Source: Arachnia propionica
Lineage (GTDB): Bacteria; Actinomycetota; Actinomycetes; Propionibacteriales; Propionibacteriaceae
Reading direction: 5' to 3'
Length of the DNA stretch: 64,000 bases
NCBI RefSeq assembly: GCF_037055325.1
Contig: NZ_CP146373.1
Span: forward strand, 1,550,001 to 1,614,000
A model generated the notes under the pieces. It was not told where the DNA came from and ran no database searches. It saw only the letters and a list, made by a program, of their open reading frames with translations. Positions 55,755 to 64,000 of the stretch are shown piece by piece; the first letter of the stretch is position 1, and the number at the start of each line of letters is the position of its first letter. The translations under genes were made by a program, and so were the position numbers.

Positions 55755-57767
55755 ATGTCCCAGACATCTGACGACATCATCGACACCGACTCAGACGATA
55801 TCCCAATCGCCGCGAACCGGCGGGTCCTGGTCCTGCGGGCCCTGAGGATCGGCGGGCTGATTGCCGCCCTGCCCAGCACGGTTCTTGCGGTTGTGTGGTG
55901 GAACAGTTTCCCTCTGCCGCAAGACCTGCTCACATCATTTCTTCAGCTTTTGCTCGCCCTCCCGGCGCTGTGGGTCGCGAGTGCGCTCGTCCGCAAAGTA
56001 TGTCACTGGTCCGAAGAAGAGTTCGCCCGCAGGATATGGCGGGGGGCGCGGAAGTTTTTCGCATCGCTCGTCGCTGTCTACACGATCGCCCTGACGGGGT
56101 CGCATGTGCATCGCTGGTGGCATTTCTATGCAGATTTCTCGTTCAGCATCATCGTGTTGCTGACGCTGGCCGCGTTGACTGTCGCTCTGGGGCTGGCGAC
56201 CGCCGTCGATCTGTGGCTCAGGGGCATCCGCGACCAGCGCGACGTCCTTCCTGGCGAACCCGATGACCCGGCCCGGTTTCGTCCCTTCCTGCCGGATGCG
56301 AGCGACGAGGATGATTCCGGTTCCTCTCGGCGAAGGGGCCGCAGGTACTGGGGTCGTCGTTTCATCGCGTTGCTGGCGCCCGCTCTGGCACTGACACTCA
56401 CGTTGCTTCTCGTTCACGACACATCGAACCCGGTGGTCCAGACCACCGCCCACGCTCCGGATGGCCCCCTCCCCACCCGGCCCACGCACATCGGAAGCAG
56501 AATCGCCTGGGAGAAGGACGTCCCCGGTCTACTCGACATCGCATCCGGGGTCACTGGCCCCCTGGTCCTGACCCCCGAGGGCTTGACCGCCGTCAATCCC
56601 GCTGACGGCTCCACCCTCTGGAGTTATCACCGCGCAGGAGCGCAATACGTCAGTCGCTGGGATTGGGGACGGCACAACATGTTCGGACCGGTTTCCCACA
56701 ACACTCCATATCTGCTGACCAATCCCAATGGTCGCTACGTCGCGTTTCGTATCGACGCCCCCGACGGGCTGGAGCAGGGCGGCGAGGAAATACGCGATGG
56801 CATCCTGACCATCATCATTGACACCGCGACCGGCCAGGTGACCAGCGAGCGCCTCACCGAAGAATATTCGCCTCTTCAGCTCACCGACACCGCTTTCTTG
56901 GACGGCGCGACGGCCTACAACCTTTCTGACGGTCAGGCTCGCTGGACCCTGGAGGCGGGAACAATGAAAGGAAATAAATCCTTCATCGGTCCCGCAGGCC
57001 ACAATTCGTTTGTCATCGATATGATGCTGAATACCAAATCACGTCAGCACAAGATCTACGACCTGACCCTCGCTTCAGATAAAGACCCCAGGCAGAACGC
57101 CACAGCATCAAATTTTCCCGAGGTCGACGAAAACCCTGATGACAGGCCCGTAAGCATCAATGGGTGGACCGTGCAGTACGCGGAGAAGGTCGATGACCCC
57201 GACCATTACACGGCCCGGCAAATGCAGGCCGTCAGCTTCGATTCCCTGGCCGGCCTGGAGGACACCCCCGCCGTGGATCTCGGGAAGACCTTCGGACCCA
57301 ATATCGTCGCCTCCCACGCCTCTGGCACCGTGGCCCTCTACCCCGAGGACGAGTACGACCCTGCCCAGCAGGTGGGAACCGTCTTCGATCCCGCTACCCG
57401 GACCGTGACGCCGGCCTCCGGGTGCGCGGGTCCCGTAGCGGTCAGGCTGGGCATCACCAGGGTCGCTGATGGTGGGGCGGTGTCGCGGGCGCTCGCCATC
57501 CGGCCCTGCGATGGTTCCGACGGACTGACGCTCCCCGTGGTTCCCGGACCGTTCAGGCCGCCCACGACAACTGAGGGATCGGCCCCCCGACAGCTAGGAA
57601 GTCAGGGGAAGCAGGTCGCCACCATGATGAATGTTCCCGGCACGACTCTCGTCGTCTTCAACCCCGAGGGAGAAGTAAAAGCCAACCAGACAAGTGGCTC
57701 TGAACGGACCTATCCGCACCATCGCTATCCGTACCATCTGTATGCCCTGGCGGGTGATGCCTCGTGA
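55755..57767 (+). CDS. Cassette A1: membrane protein with exported beta-propeller-like domain
   Basis: 670 residues, no named function. N-terminal tail (1-20), then four membrane spans (about 25-45, 50-70, 96-115 and 125-148), a charged cytoplasmic loop with DVLPGEPDDPARFRP, and a fifth span near 205-225. The rest (about 240-670) should lie outside the cell. It has PQQ-like propeller phrases: GPLVLTPEGLTAVNPADGSTLWSY, LQLTDTAFLDGATAYNLSDGQARWTL, GPAGHNSFV. ATG 55755 is preferred over ATG 55746 because the paralogue at 62336 begins MSDTS, matching MSQTS here. It overlaps B1 as GTGA. Confidence 0.8.
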   Translation: MSQTSDDIIDTDSDDIPIAANRRVLVLRALRIGGLIAALPSTVLAVVWWNSFPLPQDLLTSFLQLLLALPALWVASALVRKVCHWSEEEFARRIWRGARKFFASLVAVYTIALTGSHVHRWWHFYADFSFSIIVLLTLAALTVALGLATAVDLWLRGIRDQRDVLPGEPDDPARFRPFLPDASDEDDSGSSRRRGRRYWGRRFIALLAPALALTLTLLLVHDTSNPVVQTTAHAPDGPLPTRPTHIGSRIAWEKDVPGLLDIASGVTGPLVLTPEGLTAVNPADGSTLWSYHRAGAQYVSRWDWGRHNMFGPVSHNTPYLLTNPNGRYVAFRIDAPDGLEQGGEEIRDGILTIIIDTATGQVTSERLTEEYSPLQLTDTAFLDGATAYNLSDGQARWTLEAGTMKGNKSFIGPAGHNSFVIDMMLNTKSRQHKIYDLTLASDKDPRQNATASNFPEVDENPDDRPVSINGWTVQYAEKVDDPDHYTARQMQAVSFDSLAGLEDTPAVDLGKTFGPNIVASHASGTVALYPEDEYDPAQQVGTVFDPATRTVTPASGCAGPVAVRLGITRVADGGAVSRALAIRPCDGSDGLTLPVVPGPFRPPTTTEGSAPRQLGSQGKQVATMMNVPGTTLVVFNPEGEVKANQTSGSERTYPHHRYPYHLYALAGDAS

Positions 57768-59035
57768 AATCTCTGACACCGCTCACCCGCTTCATCGCGG
57801 CTGCCCTGCTCCTGGCCTTCTCGCTGACGGCCTGCTCCCGGGATGCGGGGACCCGTTTCACGTCTCTGACGGATACCAGCGACGTGTCCGACCTCGTCTC
57901 CGCTCCCAGCGCGACCGATCCCGGATGGACGGTTGATCTCACAGATAAGTTGTACGCGAATCTGACCCTCCCCACGGCCAGCGGTCCGGTTCTTTTCTTC
58001 CACACGTCCCGTCCCGCGACCCCGGACGATTCCGCAAAGGGAACGACAGTTGGAACGACGACCCTGGTGTCGCTGAATCCCGATACCGGTTCGGTGCGCT
58101 GGGCCAGGACTCTGGGGTCGGATCCCGTGGCTGACACCGCTGACAGCGATACACATCAGTCGCTGCTCGACAGCAGCAGGAGAGGGCTCCGTCACTCTGA
58201 TGACGAGGAAGCGGGTTATGCCACCGTGAGCCCGAATGGGCGCTATCTGGCGATTCAGGCGCGGGCCCACATGGTGTCCGAGAAGTCCACCGATCCGGGT
58301 GACCAGCGCGTGGGCATCGTCGTCCTGGACACCGACACCGGACAAGAGGTCCGCACCGTCGAGGTCGCGGGAATCGTCCTGGCCCATGCCCTCACCGACG
58401 ATTCCCTGGTGGTCGAAACCGCGCAGAACTTCTTCCCTGCGGGCAGCGGGACACTCAATCTCTTTTCCCTGGGCGATACCCGGGCAGAACCCACGACCCT
58501 TCGAACCGACCAGTGGCTGGCCGGCACCACACACGACTCGCTCCTGTTGGCCCCGAACGAGCTGACAGAACTCCGGTGGGACTATCTCCCCATGCCCTGC
58601 ACCGTCACCCGGCTCAGCACCACCGGCGAGGCCCTGGGCACAGTGACCGGCGCCCGCGTGATACATCCCGGCGGCTGGGTCGAACGTTTCAAGGATCCGG
58701 AGGCTGCGGCCATCACCCTGGCCCAGGAGTCATCCGCTTCCGGTGTGGCGACCGAGCTCGTACATGTGGAAACCGGAACAATCATCGATACCACCGGTTT
58801 CAGAGTCTCTGCAGAAACCCTTCCCACGGGCCCGGGAATTCGCCTGTACACAAACGCCACTGCCGACGAAGACCGGGGGGACAAGATCGAAGACCGCACG
58901 ACATATTCCTGGTTTCCCGCCACCCCGGACAGCACGGCTCTGCGCACCGACGACATGCCCTGGATCACCGATCACGTCACCACCGATGATAAACGGATCC
59001 TGTCCCGGGAAATAATTCACATGGAAAAGAGCTAA
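57764..59035 (+). CDS. Cassette B1: lipoprotein with propeller-like repeats
   Basis: 423 residues from a GTG at 57764. A signal peptide (about 1-22) ends in the lipobox LTAC, so Cys23 is lipidated and the protein is held on the outer face of the membrane. Conserved phrases shared with B2: VSPNGRYLAIQ, GDQRVGIVVLDTDTG, ALTDDSLVVETAQNFFPAG, HPGGWVERFKDPEAA, TPDSTALRTDDM. These recall WD or PQQ-like blades. Function unknown; the coupling to A1 suggests a complex. Confidence 0.8.
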   Translation: MKSLTPLTRFIAAALLLAFSLTACSRDAGTRFTSLTDTSDVSDLVSAPSATDPGWTVDLTDKLYANLTLPTASGPVLFFHTSRPATPDDSAKGTTVGTTTLVSLNPDTGSVRWARTLGSDPVADTADSDTHQSLLDSSRRGLRHSDDEEAGYATVSPNGRYLAIQARAHMVSEKSTDPGDQRVGIVVLDTDTGQEVRTVEVAGIVLAHALTDDSLVVETAQNFFPAGSGTLNLFSLGDTRAEPTTLRTDQWLAGTTHDSLLLAPNELTELRWDYLPMPCTVTRLSTTGEALGTVTGARVIHPGGWVERFKDPEAAAITLAQESSASGVATELVHVETGTIIDTTGFRVSAETLPTGPGIRLYTNATADEDRGDKIEDRTTYSWFPATPDSTALRTDDMPWITDHVTTDDKRILSREIIHMEKS

Positions 59036-59074
59036 AACTTCGCCCCGGTTGCACGACACTCAATGATTTCACCG

Positions 59075-59113
59075 TCCATGTGCAGCACTCCACATGGATG
59101 TTGGGTGCTGCAC
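59075..59113. promoter_or_regulatory. Two mutually exclusive hairpins between cassettes 1 and 2
   Basis: Stem 1: 59075-59082 with 59091-59098 (8 bp). Stem 2: 59080-59088 with 59105-59113 (9 bp, GTGCAGCAC with GTGCTGCAC). They share bases 59080-59082, so only one can form at a time. The element lies 40-78 bases after the B1 stop and ahead of the A2 start. It may stop or attenuate transcription from cassette 1. Confidence 0.55.
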
Positions 59114-59149
59114 AACCAGAAAACCGAGGCGAATGACCCTCTCCTATTC

Positions 59150-59155
59150 GATAAT
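59150..59155 (+). promoter_or_regulatory. Conserved -10-like element of cassette 2
   Basis: GATAAT, again exactly 7 bases before the ATG (59163), in a block nearly identical to that of cassette 1. Confidence 0.55.
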
Positions 59156-59162
59156 GAAGTAC

Positions 59163-61052
59163 ATGTCCCAGACATCTGACGACATCGTCGACGCCGACAC
59201 GGGCGACACCCCCATCGTCACGAACCACCGGGTGCTGGTCCTGCGAGCACTGAGGATCAGCGGGCTGATCGCCTTCCTCGTCGCGCTGCTGCTGGCCTGC
59301 CCGTGGTGGGATGGTTTCCCCGTTCCGCGGAGCCACGTCAATCAGCTCTTGCTGTTCGGCACCACACTTCCGTTCCTCTGGCTCCTGGGATGCCGGAAAG
59401 GGGCCTCCAAAGTGTGGTTCGCCTGCCTCGTGATCATCGACGCGGTCCCATTGGCGGCTTTTCAGGTGTACCGGTGGTGGCTGTTCCATTCGCTGTCCTC
59501 CGTCAGCGTGGCCCTGTTCCTGGCGTTGGCGCTGCTGGCCTTTGGCCTGGGATTGTTCATCGTCGCCGATCTGTTGCTGCGAGCGCTCCGCGATCGGCTC
59601 GACATCTCTCATCGCGACCCCGCCAATCCCGCACGTTTCCGCCCCCTCCGCGACACGAATGCCACGTCTCGGTGGCGCGGGCGTCTGCGTCGTCTCTCCC
59701 TCGTCGCGGGAGCCGTCGTGGTGCTGGTGGCCCCGGTTTTCCTCGCTCCCGCACTGACGGGTCCGGTCTCCACGACCGCCACGGCCCCGGAAGGCGACCT
59801 GCCCGCGCGTCCCACCACCATTGGCAGCGAGGTGACGTGGAGGCAGGATGTCCGTGGGCTGATCGACGTCACGGCGGGGGCGGCTGGGCCGATCCTGCTC
59901 ACCAAGGATGGCGTGACCGCCCTCAACCCCGGCGACGGAACGGTTCTGTGGAGCTATCGCCGGTCAGGGGCCTCGTATCTCATGATTCACTCCAGCGTTG
60001 GAGACAGCGCCGAGCGTCCTTTTTCCCACATGGTGACCAGCCCCACCGGTCGCCACGTGGCGCTACGGGTCATGGGTCCCAAAGAGCTAGACCAAACGGC
60101 GCACGCCGACCGTGATGCATCCATCAATGCCGTAACCATCGTCATCGACACACTCACCGGACAGGTGACCGGCGAGCATCTCTCCAACGACGTCTGGCGT
60201 CTCCAGCTCAGCGACTCCGCCGTGCTGGATGGCACAACCGCCTATTCCCTGAAAGATGGCCAAAAACTTTGGTCCTTCACAGGGAAGTATGGGTACGCGG
60301 GCTACTCGGGCCCGGCAGGGCACACATGCTTCGTCGCGACGAATCACAAGCAGACTAACGGACCACACGTCAGCACACGCATAACACTGACCCCGGACAG
60401 CGCTATACGAACCGACTCCAAGAGAGCCAGCATCACTGTGGACGCTGACGCCGAAGGACTCCCAGTGCTGGTGAATGGCTGGACGGTCCAGCCCAAGAAC
60501 CCGGATGATGCACTGCGCACGGACGAGGGAGAGAGCTGGGAAGCCCAAGCGATTTCGCTCGATTCCCTCATCGGATTTGCCGAGGAGGAGCCGGTCGATC
60601 TCGGCAGGATCACCGGCGTCTATCACGAAGTCTCACACAGGTCAGGGGTCATCCGCACCTCGGAGTCCATCTTCGACCCTGCCACCCGCACGGTCACTCC
60701 TCTTTCCCAGTACCCGGGCCCGGCGGGAGCCACGGCCGGAATCGATGCAACCATTCAGGAGGGCAAGCAGACAGGGGCTTTCGTCATACGCCCAAGCGAT
60801 GGCTCGGCAGGGATCACGGTTCCCATTGAACCTGGTTCCTTCCCGGTTCCTTTAGCAGGTAAAAAACCCGCCCCCCTCACCGTGTCCGGCGGTATGCACG
60901 AGAAATTTTTTCTCAGCGCCCCAGGAGTCACCCTCATGGCCATCAATCCCATGACAGGAAGCAACGATTACTCCAATTCCAGCAGCACAAAGCATGGCTA
61001 CACCCGCATCCACACGTACCGCCTGTACGGCGTGGCAGGGGGTTCTGCATGA
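59163..61052 (+). CDS. Cassette A2: membrane protein with exported beta-propeller-like domain
   Basis: 629 residues, paralogue of A1 with nearly the same start (MSQTSDDIVDAD, VLVLRALRISGLIAF). Membrane spans near 27-45, 52-68, 77-95, 100-132 and 178-200. The outer part has DVRGLIDVTAGAAGPILLTKDGVTALNPGDGTVLWSY, LQLSDSAVLDGTTAYSLKDGQ, SGPAGHTCFV and HRSGVIRTSES. It is coupled to B2 by an ATGA overlap. Divergence from A1 is large in the middle, so the copies are not recent. Confidence 0.8.
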   Translation: MSQTSDDIVDADTGDTPIVTNHRVLVLRALRISGLIAFLVALLLACPWWDGFPVPRSHVNQLLLFGTTLPFLWLLGCRKGASKVWFACLVIIDAVPLAAFQVYRWWLFHSLSSVSVALFLALALLAFGLGLFIVADLLLRALRDRLDISHRDPANPARFRPLRDTNATSRWRGRLRRLSLVAGAVVVLVAPVFLAPALTGPVSTTATAPEGDLPARPTTIGSEVTWRQDVRGLIDVTAGAAGPILLTKDGVTALNPGDGTVLWSYRRSGASYLMIHSSVGDSAERPFSHMVTSPTGRHVALRVMGPKELDQTAHADRDASINAVTIVIDTLTGQVTGEHLSNDVWRLQLSDSAVLDGTTAYSLKDGQKLWSFTGKYGYAGYSGPAGHTCFVATNHKQTNGPHVSTRITLTPDSAIRTDSKRASITVDADAEGLPVLVNGWTVQPKNPDDALRTDEGESWEAQAISLDSLIGFAEEEPVDLGRITGVYHEVSHRSGVIRTSESIFDPATRTVTPLSQYPGPAGATAGIDATIQEGKQTGAFVIRPSDGSAGITVPIEPGSFPVPLAGKKPAPLTVSGGMHEKFFLSAPGVTLMAINPMTGSNDYSNSSSTKHGYTRIHTYRLYGVAGGSA

Positions 61053-62332
61053 GCACGAAAAAACGACTGACGCGCGTGATGGTTGGCTTGCTTCTTCTCA
61101 CTGTGATGCTTTCAGGATGCTCTCACCTCGAAACCAGGAGCAGCGATAGGCATCCACGACAGATTCACTCCGTCACCTTAACGAAATCCGACAGCTCCCA
61201 TCACGATCCTTTCCCAGAACCGATCCAAACCGACGACGGTTGGCACATGGAATCCGCGACGAGCACCGTCCGGAAGTATGACGCTTTTCCCACAGCACAC
61301 GGACCCGTACTGATCACGGACGCCAAGGACAAGGAGATTATTTCCTTGGATGCCAGCACGGGATCTGTGAACTGGAGGCTCACCATGAGCACCGGCATCG
61401 GGGCAGAGGAAAGGGCCGCTGACACACCACAGACGTGGGCCTCCACGCAAGAGGCTGTCGTCAGCCCCCATGGGAAATACCTGGCGATCCAGACTCATTC
61501 GTACCTGAACCCCGAGGATTCCGAGAACATTGGCGACCAGCGCGTGGGCATCACCGTCCTGGACACCAAAACCGGGGACACGATTCGCACCGTCGAGATC
61601 TCCGGCATGGTTCTGGGGCAGGCCCTCACCAATGATTCACTCGCAGTCGAGACCGCCCAGAACTACTACCCCGCCGGCACCGGGGTTATCACTATTTTCT
61701 CGTTGAGTGACGCGCAGGCCGAACCCACCAGCTTCCGCTCCAATCAGTGGCTGATCGGAGCCAGCCCCGAATCCCTGCTCATGTCGCAGGAGCTTCCGCC
61801 TCGCGACGACTTCGGTGCTTTGTGGCCCTATGCCATCACCAGACACAACACTGCGGGCGAGGAGCTGGGAACCGTGATCGGTGTCCGTGGCCTTCATCCC
61901 GGAGGCTGGATCGATCGTTTCAAGGATCCGGAGGCTGCCGCGAAGATCGTGAACTCGCAGAGCAAGGCATCCGAGCGCACAAAGGCCCTGGAAGCGCTGC
62001 AACACGAGCTGTTCCACGTCGACACCGGAACAACATTGGATGCGACCACTCTGCTGGTGGCCGACGTGATCCTCCCCACCGGCGCGGGGATTCTTCTCTA
62101 CACGCAACGCACGGAGGGCGAGGAGAGAAAGCCGTCAGCCTTGTATCCCACCCCGGTGTCCTGGCTCGACACGACGAGCGGTCACGATTCACTGAGTCAG
62201 GAGAAGATGACCCATATCTTGCACCACGCCTCCCAGGACGAGCGGAAAAACGGTTTCGCTCCATCACGCGCAACCCTCACCCCCGGGGTGGAGGCCCCAC
62301 CGGAGTCACTACCGCTGCCAAAGGAGCGATGA
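61049..62332 (+). CDS. Cassette B2: lipoprotein with propeller-like repeats
   Basis: 427 residues. A signal peptide ending LSGC (lipobox, Cys near 26) and the B phrases: VSPHGKYLAIQ, GDQRVGITVLDTKTG, ALTNDSLAVETAQNYYPAGTG, HPGGWIDRFKDPEAA. The C-terminal 30 residues are Pro-rich and differ from B1. AAGGAG near its end serves the next A gene, which starts 3 bases after the stop, so cassettes 2 and 3 are probably one transcript. Confidence 0.8.
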   Translation: MSTKKRLTRVMVGLLLLTVMLSGCSHLETRSSDRHPRQIHSVTLTKSDSSHHDPFPEPIQTDDGWHMESATSTVRKYDAFPTAHGPVLITDAKDKEIISLDASTGSVNWRLTMSTGIGAEERAADTPQTWASTQEAVVSPHGKYLAIQTHSYLNPEDSENIGDQRVGITVLDTKTGDTIRTVEISGMVLGQALTNDSLAVETAQNYYPAGTGVITIFSLSDAQAEPTSFRSNQWLIGASPESLLMSQELPPRDDFGALWPYAITRHNTAGEELGTVIGVRGLHPGGWIDRFKDPEAAAKIVNSQSKASERTKALEALQHELFHVDTGTTLDATTLLVADVILPTGAGILLYTQRTEGEERKPSALYPTPVSWLDTTSGHDSLSQEKMTHILHHASQDERKNGFAPSRATLTPGVEAPPESLPLPKER

Positions 62333-62335
62333 TCC

Positions 62336-64000
62336 ATGTCCGATACCTCGATTCCAGAAGACGACATGGCAACCGACGGCATCGACGCCCCCATCACGGA
62401 GGACACTGAAACCCTCGATTCGACGAAAGACCAGCGGCGATACACTTTCTTGGCGCGACACATCTCAACACTCAGGGCTCTCCGACTCGGTGGCCTATTC
62501 ACTGTTGCCGCGGCAATCATTGTGACGATCGTCTGGTGGGTGCAGCTGACGCTGCTGTGGGGGGTCGTGTTCCCCTACTTCCTATTCACACTGGCCATTG
62601 TGCTCCTTTGGTTTGTCGGCGCCCACCTGCGCCCTTTGAAACGCACACTCGCTGCCCTCACCGTTATCTGCACGGTCGTTGCCGTTGGTGTCATAGGGCA
62701 ATATTGGTGGCTGATCCACGAACAATCCTCCATCTGGATCGTTCTGCCCTCCGTCCAGGCCTTGGCGACTCTGGGTTTGGGGATATTTATTGTTTCCGAT
62801 GTGCTGCTGCGCGGCATCCGCGACCACCAAAACATCCCACCCGGTGATCCCTCCGATCCGGCCCGCTACCGTCCCAGGAAACACAACAACACGTCTTCGA
62901 GACGCTGGGTCACTCTGCTCCGCCGGGCCGCTCTCGCATTGGCGCCGGTCACCGCTGCGGCAACCGCGGTCGCTCTCCTCCAGGCCTCGGCAGCTCCGAT
63001 CAGCCACACCGCCCCACTCCCCGAAGGACCCCTGCCGGAGCGCTCCACCGGGATCGGCACCACTCTCTCATGGACGAGAGACGTCACAGGACTGCTGGCC
63101 ACCGCGTCCGGAGCTGCCGGACCGGTGATACTGACCATCGACGGCTTGACCGGTCTCAACCCCGCCGACGGCACCACCCTATGGACCTACCAGCGTACAA
63201 ACGCCACATACGCGAAGATACTGGACCCGTATACATTCGGCAGTTTGTCGAGTTCCTACCTGGTGAGTAGCCCCAACGGCAGATATGTCGCCCTACGCAT
63301 CACATTCCCGGATGAACTCGCACAGATTCATGCCAAATTCATTACAAACGTGGTTGGAAAAGAAATACCGACCCACAATGCCGTGACGATCATTGTTGAC
63401 ACCCTCACCGGCCACGTGACCAACGAGCACCCGTCAAACATCAACTGGCTTCTACAACTCACCGATTCCGCCATTCTCGATGGCACCACCGCCTACAACC
63501 TCGACGACGGAAAAGTCCGCTGGACCCTGAAACCCCCGACCAAAGAGTCAGACTCAGATCACGTAAGCGACTATTCCGGCCCCGCGGGACACAGAAGCTT
63601 CATCCTGCCCGGACAATTTACCGGGTACAAACCAGAAAAACACATGAGCAGGTCGTTGACCCTGATGTCCGACACCGATCCGACTGACACCACGACGGTG
63701 GAAAACGTCGCAATTGACATCCTGACCGACTATCCGGTGATCGTAAATGGCCTCACCGCCCAGTACGCGAAAGCCCTTGTCGTCGAAAAAGAGGAAGGAG
63801 GAACGCCGAGAGCCATCCAAGCGCAGGAGACCCGCGTCGTGACGCTCGACTCCCTCGCAGGACTGGAAGAAATGAAACCTATAGACATGGGAAAGACCAT
63901 TGGGCTCAATGCGGCAGCATCCCACGCCTCCGGAACACTCGCCGCCTATCCGATCCCCGAGGATGGAAAGATAAAAATTCTAAAATACGACACGGTTGTC
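62336..64000 (+). CDS. Cassette A3: membrane protein with exported beta-propeller-like domain (cut by window edge)
   Basis: 555 codons are open to the right edge. It starts MSDTSIPEDD, has a longer acidic tail than A1 and A2 (about 45 residues) before LRALRLGGLFTVAAAIIVTIVWW, further spans, the loop IPPGDPSDPARYRP, and the outer domain with GAAGPVILTIDGLTGLNPADGTTLWTY, LQLTDSAILDGTTAYNLDDGKVRWTL and YSGPAGHRSFI. The ribosome binding site is AAGGAG at 62321-62326. Unlike A1 and A2 it has no GATAAT leader, fitting its place directly behind B2. A B3 gene may follow outside. Confidence 0.8.
   Translation, partial: MSDTSIPEDDMATDGIDAPITEDTETLDSTKDQRRYTFLARHISTLRALRLGGLFTVAAAIIVTIVWWVQLTLLWGVVFPYFLFTLAIVLLWFVGAHLRPLKRTLAALTVICTVVAVGVIGQYWWLIHEQSSIWIVLPSVQALATLGLGIFIVSDVLLRGIRDHQNIPPGDPSDPARYRPRKHNNTSSRRWVTLLRRAALALAPVTAAATAVALLQASAAPISHTAPLPEGPLPERSTGIGTTLSWTRDVTGLLATASGAAGPVILTIDGLTGLNPADGTTLWTYQRTNATYAKILDPYTFGSLSSSYLVSSPNGRYVALRITFPDELAQIHAKFITNVVGKEIPTHNAVTIIVDTLTGHVTNEHPSNINWLLQLTDSAILDGTTAYNLDDGKVRWTLKPPTKESDSDHVSDYSGPAGHRSFILPGQFTGYKPEKHMSRSLTLMSDTDPTDTTTVENVAIDILTDYPVIVNGLTAQYAKALVVEKEEGGTPRAIQAQETRVVTLDSLAGLEEMKPIDMGKTIGLNAAASHASGTLAAYPIPEDGKIKILKYDTVV

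Noticed and set aside
1..64000. tRNA, rRNA, CRISPR arrays or complete insertion sequences
   Set aside because: I found no cloverleaf-like segments, no regularly spaced repeats of 25-40 bases, and no transposase gene with terminal inverted repeats.

Overview
The window is about 64 kb of high-GC actinobacterial chromosome. The best fit is the Propionibacteriaceae (Propionibacterium/Arachnia-like). It carries adjacent methylmalonyl-CoA mutase genes (mutA-mutB), an anaerobic-type cobalamin operon with a cbiE-cbiG-cbiH triple fusion of the kind known in Propionibacterium freudenreichii, Lsr2, disA, clpC, an actinobacterial folate/ftsH block, and the actinobacterial 'helicase/secretion' Tad pilus neighbourhood. 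The species is an inference from these genes, not something read from a marker gene.

Layout. 0-5.5 kb: the start of a proline dehydrogenase (runs off the left edge), a sugar-phosphate isomerase-like gene, a VOC protein, radA, a small regulator/membrane pair and disA. 5.6-9.2 kb: clpC and lsr2, with strong hairpins at the convergent ends. 9.6-15.3 kb (minus strand): a coiled-coil membrane protein, then DUF3180-folK-folB-folP-folE-ftsH, read from ftsH towards DUF3180. 15.5-18.6 kb: an NAD-dependent epimerase/SDR gene, an FAD oxidoreductase and an ECF41-type sigma factor. The oxidoreductase is preceded by what looks like an exact ECF41 promoter. 18.6-24.6 kb: hpt, a histidine phosphatase, a DUF2218 gene and mutAB. 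24.7-28.5 kb is accessory: a broken RecG-like ATPase gene joined to an ankyrin gene, DUF1304, and an Imm53-like immunity gene coupled to a membrane protein. 28.7-30.2 kb: an N-methyltransferase-like gene. 30.3-37.6 kb: divergent cobalamin genes (cbiD, cobH on minus; cobI, cobM, cbiEGH, cbiX-precorrin-2 dehydrogenase on plus).

37.8-51.0 kb holds a Tad/Flp secretion locus in two pieces with opposite orientation. The pilin, TadE and TadE-like genes face the helicase at 37.8-41.3 kb. ssd-tadA-tadB-tadC lie at 51.0-47.4 kb on the minus strand. Between them is an island of visibly lower GC with a NarL-type two-component system and a three-gene ABC exporter that resembles lantibiotic self-immunity (LanFEG-like) modules, without any biosynthetic gene. 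51.1-54.5 kb: a methyltransferase, a holin-X-like membrane protein and a TPR protein that looks like a STAND protein lacking its NTPase core.

54.5-64 kb is a tandem array of a two-gene cassette: A, a multi-spanning membrane protein with an exported beta-propeller-like domain, and B, a lipoprotein with propeller-like repeats. There is one degenerate copy, two complete copies and a third A gene cut by the right edge. Translational overlaps couple A to B in each complete copy. A conserved -10-like element sits 7 nt before the same ATG in both complete cassettes. This is the best candidate in the window for an undescribed system; its function is unknown.
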